Both the position numbers and the translations under genes were made by a program. 10,828 bases of DNA, from assembly GCA_947259865.1 (NCBI GenBank), contig CAMYNZ010000096.1, positions 1 through 10,828 of the forward strand. The letters run 5' to 3'. Source of the stretch: an uncultured Desulfobacterales bacterium. GTDB lineage: Bacteria > Desulfobacterota > Desulfobacteria > Desulfobacterales > G020354645. Shown here one piece after another: positions 7,908 through 10,828 of this stretch (position 1 is the stretch's first letter; the number at the start of each line of letters is the position of its first letter). Below the pieces are notes generated by a model. That model searched no databases. It was not told the origin of the DNA and saw nothing but the letters and a program-made list of their open reading frames with translations.

Positions 7908-7952
7908 TTTTTTAATCTGAACTTTGGGCACTGATAGCAGATATACAGCGCC

Positions 7953-7980
7953 TTGTTGAATCAACCCGACATGTTATAAT
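7953..7980 (+). promoter_or_regulatory. Candidate mobA promoter (proximal, very close to the start codon)
   Basis: TTGTTG (7953-7958) and a perfect TATAAT (7975-7980) are separated by 16 bases. Only 11 bases lie between the TATAAT and the mobA ATG, so an mRNA from here would be nearly leaderless, even though a GAGG (7985-7988) sits 3 bases before the ATG. moaB on the other strand has the same TATAAT-to-ATG arrangement. Confidence 0.35.
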
Positions 7981-7991
7981 TCTCGAGGGCC

Positions 7992-8597
7992 ATGACAAAT
8001 CCCTGTACCGGCGTGATCCTGGCGGGGGGGCGGAACACCCGCTTCAACGGCAAAGATAAGGCTTTTATTCATATAGGTCAGAGGCAAGTTCTTGATCGTA
8101 TCCTGGATATTTTCAGCGACCTGTTCGATGAGATTCTCCTGGTGACCAATGAGCCCGTTAAATACCTTGCCTGGGACGTTATGCTTGCAACAGATCTATA
8201 CCCCGTCCGGAGCTCTTTGACCGGCATACACGCAGGCCTTTTCTTTACGGCAAATCCCTATGTCTTTATTACGGCCTGCGATATGCCGTTTCTTAAAAAG
8301 GAAGTCGTGAAAACCATCATCGGCGCTATCGAGCCCGATATGGATGTCGTCATTCCTGAAATCTCGGCCGGACTTGAACCGCTTTGCGCTGTATATTCAA
8401 AAAATTGTCAAAAATTTGCGGAGCACAATCTCCGGCAGCAGCATTTGAAAATACAGCAATTTTTTAAAAAGGTGCGCGTAAAAAAAATTGAAGAGAAAGC
8501 GTTGCGCAAAAAAGACCCGGGGCTGATCTCATTTTTTAATATTAACACTCCGGCAGATCTTGACCGGGCCGAGAGAATTGAGGCCGGAGATCTTTAG
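7992..8597 (+). CDS. mobA: MobA, molybdenum cofactor guanylyltransferase
   Basis: A 201-residue protein, close to the length of E. coli MobA (194). It transfers a nucleotide from GTP to Mo-molybdopterin to make the dinucleotide form used by DMSO-reductase-family enzymes such as formate dehydrogenases. The N-terminal nucleotide-binding signature is clear: GVILAGGRNTRF (7-18) followed by GKDKA (20-24) with Lys21 and Lys23. TACDMPFL (94-101) carries the Mg2+-binding Asp97, and FNINTPADL (182-190) is the conserved C-terminal motif. LEPLCAVY (128-135) is also typical. The usual GPL before the T/AGI motif is RSSLTGI here, a mild variation. The ATG at 7992 has a GAGG only 3 bases upstream, so the ribosome site is not ideal. 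A CTP-using relative (MocA) is less likely given the motifs, but specificity is not proven by sequence. It diverges from moaB; the moaE remnant and moaC follow on the same strand. Confidence 0.92.
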   Translation: MTNPCTGVILAGGRNTRFNGKDKAFIHIGQRQVLDRILDIFSDLFDEILLVTNEPVKYLAWDVMLATDLYPVRSSLTGIHAGLFFTANPYVFITACDMPFLKKEVVKTIIGAIEPDMDVVIPEISAGLEPLCAVYSKNCQKFAEHNLRQQHLKIQQFFKKVRVKKIEEKALRKKDPGLISFFNINTPADLDRAERIEAGDL

Positions 8598-8764
8598 CGG
8601 ATTAAACCGCCAAGGGTCTCTGGTGGGCTTTGGCCCAATAGCGGCATTCCAAACCGTTGCAAAATGCTTACTCGATGCATGGTTGAGCCCGTTGCTCCCG
8701 CTTATTGCGGGATTGAACCATAGAATCCGATAGTATTCCCTTTTCAACGGGCTAACCGGCTTAA
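8598..8764. repeat. Palindrome-rich stretch, possible interspersed repeat inserted before the moaE remnant
   Basis: Several symmetric elements are packed into this non-coding stretch: GCGG-ATTAAA-CCGC (8597-8610), TGGGC-TTTG-GCCCA (8624-8637), CCCGC-TTATT-GCGGG (8697-8711) nested within ATGGTT (8679-8684) and AACCAT (8716-8721), and a 9-base perfect inverted repeat AGCCCGTTG (8686-8694) with CAACGGGCT (8745-8753). The stretch starts at the mobA stop and ends where the truncated MoaE coding sequence begins, so it occupies the place of the missing N-terminal half. On the minus strand an open frame (8529-8771, 80 codons) crosses it. Peptides of this sort (NHASSKHFATVWNAA) seem familiar to me as recurrent spurious annotations in related genomes, which would fit a repeat family, but I cannot verify that. 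Confidence 0.45.
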
Positions 8765-8959
8765 CTGGCAAACCGACAAAAAACTGGTATCATAGACATA
8801 CAGGTTGATATTGCTGAAAACCAGAATCTTGCCGTTGGAGATGATGTAATGTTTCTGGTTGTAGCCGGTGATATCCGGGAAAATGTAATTTCATGCTTGC
8901 GGGATACGTTAAACGCCATCAAAACACGCGTGACGCATAAGTCTCAATTTTATCTATAG
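8765..8959 (+). pseudogene. moaE: C-terminal remnant of a MoaE-type molybdopterin synthase catalytic subunit
   Basis: The frame opens after a stop at 8762-8764 and runs 64 codons to a TAG at 8957-8959. From about codon 8 it reads GIIDIQVDIAENQNLAVGDD, then VMFLVVAGDIRENV, and ends near LNAIKTRVTHKSQFYL. This matches the C-terminal half of MoaE: a G-x-L-x-VGDD-x-x-F strand, a GD/H-R segment, and the LK-TR...WK-like region whose two lysines are catalytic in E. coli MoaE (here the Lys of AIK and of THK). E. coli MoaE is about 150 residues, so roughly the first half is missing. No ATG, GTG or TTG precedes the homologous part; the first ATG in frame (8849) would leave only 36 residues. No N-terminal fragment was found in other frames upstream. 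Position between mobA and moaC fits a former Moco operon gene, with moaC 99 bp further on. The retained part has no internal stop, suggesting recent truncation. Confidence 0.75.
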
Positions 8960-9043
8960 CATCGCGTTCTATGAAAACGGTTAACATTCGATCCAATTCA
9001 AGACTTTTGAACTGATTTCCGGTACACAACGCCACAATCGAAC

Positions 9044-9049
9044 AAGGAG
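9044..9049 (+). promoter_or_regulatory. Shine-Dalgarno site of moaC
   Basis: AAGGAG at 9044-9049 lies 9 bases before the ATG at 9059. It is the best ribosome site in the window and fixes the moaC start. Confidence 0.85.
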
Positions 9050-9058
9050 TCATCCAAA

Positions 9059-9535
9059 ATGTCCAGGTTTACCCATATTGATCAGAATGGCCACGTTAAA
9101 ATGGTTGATGTAACCGGCAAAGATGCAACCCTGCGGACGGCAATCGCCCGGGCCACCGTTTGCATGCAGCCTGATACGTTACAGAACATCATACATAAAC
9201 GTGTTAAAAAAGGAAATGTGCTTGAAACGGCCCGGATCGCCGGGATCATGGCAGCCAAAAAAACCGCTGATTTGATTCCCATGTGCCACCCCTTGAATAT
9301 CACTCATGTGAGTGTTGATTTTGTGCCGGATGAAGAACGTCACTTGATTCAGATTGAAGCCGGGGTTCGCCTGGTGGGTCAAACCGGTGTCGAAATGGAA
9401 GCCCTTTCAGCTGTTGCGATTGCAGCCCTTACCGTTTATGATATGTGTAAATCTTATGATCGGGAAATTATTGTCACTGATATACATTTGGTGGAAAAAA
9501 CAGGTGGAAAAAGCGGCAGATTCAAAAAAAAATGA
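9059..9535 (+). CDS. moaC: MoaC, cyclic pyranopterin monophosphate synthase
   Basis: A 158-residue cytoplasmic enzyme that converts the MoaA product (3',8-cyclo-dihydroGTP) to cyclic pyranopterin monophosphate. It is nearly collinear with E. coli MoaC: MVDVTGKDATLR (15-26), KGNVLETARIAGI (51-63), DLIPMCHPL (71-79), GQTGVEMEALSAV (107-119), VYDMCK (126-131) and EKTGGKSG (146-153). The active-site positions known from E. coli, Lys51, His77, Glu112, Glu114, Asp128 and Lys131, are all present at the same numbers. The start is set by the strong Shine-Dalgarno at 9044-9049. The gene ends in a run of nine A (9524-9532) coding for three lysines just before TGA. It follows the moaE remnant and may once have been co-transcribed with mobA; the strong ribosome site and the 461-bp gap suggest it may now have its own promoter, though none was clear to me. 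Confidence 0.96.
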   Translation: MSRFTHIDQNGHVKMVDVTGKDATLRTAIARATVCMQPDTLQNIIHKRVKKGNVLETARIAGIMAAKKTADLIPMCHPLNITHVSVDFVPDEERHLIQIEAGVRLVGQTGVEMEALSAVAIAALTVYDMCKSYDREIIVTDIHLVEKTGGKSGRFKKK

Positions 9536-9557
9536 AAATGACGATTCAAAAAAAATG
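9519..9557 (+). repeat. Short direct repeat with poly-A tracts across the moaC stop codon
   Basis: GATTC followed by nine A and TG (9519-9534) recurs 24 bases later as GATTC followed by eight A and TG (9543-9557). The first copy includes the moaC stop. It looks like a local duplication of the gene's tail, and slippage in the A run could extend the reading frame by about 15 to 20 codons. Confidence 0.6.
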
Positions 9558-9609
9558 GACTGGCTGCTGCCATTATAACTGCAAAACCTTAAAATAATTC
9601 CGGGTAGCC

Positions 9610-10815
9610 ATGAAACAGGATAGTGTGAAGCTTTATTTTCGAACTGTTTATTTTGCTGTACTAACAATTATTTTACTCGCCGGCTGCACGGTCACCAAAG
9701 ATCGGGGCCTTTACAGCCTATCTAAAATTTCATACCCTCAGTTTAGGGATGATATGGCTTATGACGGGCTGGAACATAGCATCCGTAAAAGCATTGATTA
9801 TTTACAAAACGTTGCGCCCGAAAAAATATTTACATTTGACCGGGACCAGTATGCCGCATCTCACATGATAAAATCATTGCAATATTTTCTGGATTTTGTC
9901 CACACGAATCCATCCCATAAAAATTTAAAAAAATTTATAACGTCCAATTTCAAGGTTTACAGGTCCGTTGGAAGGGGATGGCGTAAAAAGGTGCTGTTTA
10001 CAGGGTATTATGAACCCCTTCTGCAGGGCAGCCTCGAGAAAACCGAAGAATACCGATATCCGATCCTGGCCCGCCCGGAAGACCTTTTGAGTATTGATCT
10101 TTCGGCGTTTTCAACAAAGTACGCGGGCGAAAAAATTGTCGGTCGCTTTACTCAACAGACCATTGTGCCCTATTATGACCGCCATGAAATAGAACAAGAG
10201 GGTGTCCTGGAGGGAAAGACCGACGTGCTGGCCTGGGTTAATGATCCGGTTGATCTGTTTTTTCTTCAAATTCAGGGATCCGGCAGGATTGTTCTGAATT
10301 CCGGTGGGTCACTTAACGTACATTATCACGAAACAAACGGACAGCCCTACCGCAGCATCGGAAAATTGTTAATTGAAGATGAAAAAATAGCTAAATCCGA
10401 AATGTCGATGCAAAAAATCCGAGAGTATTTGCGGGATCATCCGGAAGAAGTTGACGATATTTTAAACTACAATCCCAGTTATATATTTTTTAAGACCGAA
10501 GACGACGGGCCGCTGGGATATCTCGAGGTCAAATTAACACCGGGGAGATCCATCGCCGTTGACCGGCGATTATTCCCGCTGCCGGCCCTGGCGTTTATTA
10601 AAACCCAAAAACCGGTAATAGATGGCAGCGGGCAAATAACCCGCTGGGTTGATTTCAGTCGATTTGTCGTAAGTCAGGATACGGGCGGTGCTATTCGCGG
10701 ACCGGCTCGTTCGGATCTATTTTGGGGAAATGGTATGTACGCCGAAGTTGCGGCGGGACATATGCAGCATAAGGGCAGTATGTATTTTCTGGTGTTAAAA
10801 CCCGACCCATTTTGA
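9610..10815 (+). CDS. mltA: MltA-family membrane-bound lytic murein transglycosylase, lipoprotein
   Basis: A 401-residue protein. Residues 1-26 form a lipoprotein signal: basic start, hydrophobic 12-24, lipobox LAGC with Cys26. Thr27 follows, so retention signals are absent and outer-membrane anchoring in the periplasm is expected. The MltA domain shows FTGYYEP (130-136), YPIL (150-153) and LAWVNDPVDLFFLQIQGSGR (208-226 region). The C-terminal 3D domain carries IAVD (Asp318), SQDTGGAIRGPARSDLFWG (Asp357 and Asp369) and the AGHMQHKG stretch (382-389). The three aspartates are the hallmark of that domain, and one of them is the catalytic acid in MltA enzymes. The enzyme cleaves the MurNAc-GlcNAc bond of peptidoglycan to give 1,6-anhydro ends. 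It is somewhat longer than E. coli MltA (365), mainly from an extra N-terminal region (about 30-115). The ATG at 9610 has only a weak ribosome site. It is 74 bp after moaC with no obvious functional link. Confidence 0.93.
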   Translation: MKQDSVKLYFRTVYFAVLTIILLAGCTVTKDRGLYSLSKISYPQFRDDMAYDGLEHSIRKSIDYLQNVAPEKIFTFDRDQYAASHMIKSLQYFLDFVHTNPSHKNLKKFITSNFKVYRSVGRGWRKKVLFTGYYEPLLQGSLEKTEEYRYPILARPEDLLSIDLSAFSTKYAGEKIVGRFTQQTIVPYYDRHEIEQEGVLEGKTDVLAWVNDPVDLFFLQIQGSGRIVLNSGGSLNVHYHETNGQPYRSIGKLLIEDEKIAKSEMSMQKIREYLRDHPEEVDDILNYNPSYIFFKTEDDGPLGYLEVKLTPGRSIAVDRRLFPLPALAFIKTQKPVIDGSGQITRWVDFSRFVVSQDTGGAIRGPARSDLFWGNGMYAEVAAGHMQHKGSMYFLVLKPDPF

Positions 10816-10828
10816 AGATAGCGGCAGT

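Noticed and set aside
7925..7939. TGGGCAC-N5-GCA as a sigma-54 promoter for mobA
   Set aside because: The spacing between GG and GC is one base short of the required ten and the TTGCA half is missing.
8529..8771. 80-codon minus-strand open frame
   Set aside because: It overlaps the 3' end of mobA and a palindrome-rich repeat, has no recognisable domain, and its ATG has no visible ribosome site; treated as part of the possible repeat element, not a gene.
8960..9058. Moco riboswitch or promoter before moaC
   Set aside because: The stretch is under 100 bases, shows only a weak TTCAA/TTGAA inverted repeat (8997-9011), and has nothing like the long structured Moco RNA motif.
9536..9609. Small gene between moaC and mltA
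   Set aside because: Only short frames fused to the moaC tail by slippage are possible; no start with a ribosome site and no motif.

Overview
The window looks like a chromosomal segment of a sulfate-reducer-type deltaproteobacterium (Desulfobacterota, probably Desulfobacterales). This is inferred from three things: large PAS/GAF hybrid histidine kinases whose receiver domains share a MIMDPG-x-DG signature, a MoaE remnant of the form I associate with this group, and a radical SAM family common in anaerobes. No rRNA, tRNA, CRISPR array or transposase was found.

Left part (1-6991) is a signalling region. A hybrid histidine kinase, cut by the left window edge, runs on the + strand to 2400. It converges on an uncharacterised radical SAM gene (2452-3756, -). 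That gene lies 94 bp downstream of a second, 1046-residue hybrid kinase (3851-6991, -). The two kinases are paralogous from their last PAS domain through the receiver. Their input ends are unrelated: the first has a membrane/GAF input, the second a tandem pair of soluble modules plus an extra PAS. The receivers carry no output domain, and no DNA-binding response regulator is present in the window.

Right-centre part (7173-9535) is a molybdenum cofactor (Moco) cluster. A moaB/mog-type gene (-) diverges from mobA (+), and moaC (+) follows. Between mobA and moaC lies an intact-looking C-terminal half of a MoaE-type molybdopterin synthase gene with no N-terminal half and no start codon. It is preceded by a palindrome-rich stretch that may be an inserted repeat. 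MoaC would make cyclic pyranopterin monophosphate, MoaE with MoaD would make molybdopterin, MoaB/Mog would adenylylate it, and MobA would add the nucleotide to give the dinucleotide form. MoaA, MoaD and a complete MoaE must lie elsewhere if the pathway is complete.

Right end (9610-10815) is a lipoprotein lytic transglycosylase of the MltA family. It is 74 bp after moaC and has no evident functional link to it.

The points most worth a second look are the duplicated input module of the second kinase, the moaE remnant with its neighbouring palindromic stretch, the uncharacterised radical SAM protein between paralogous kinases, and small repeat structures in the moaB/mobA divergent region.
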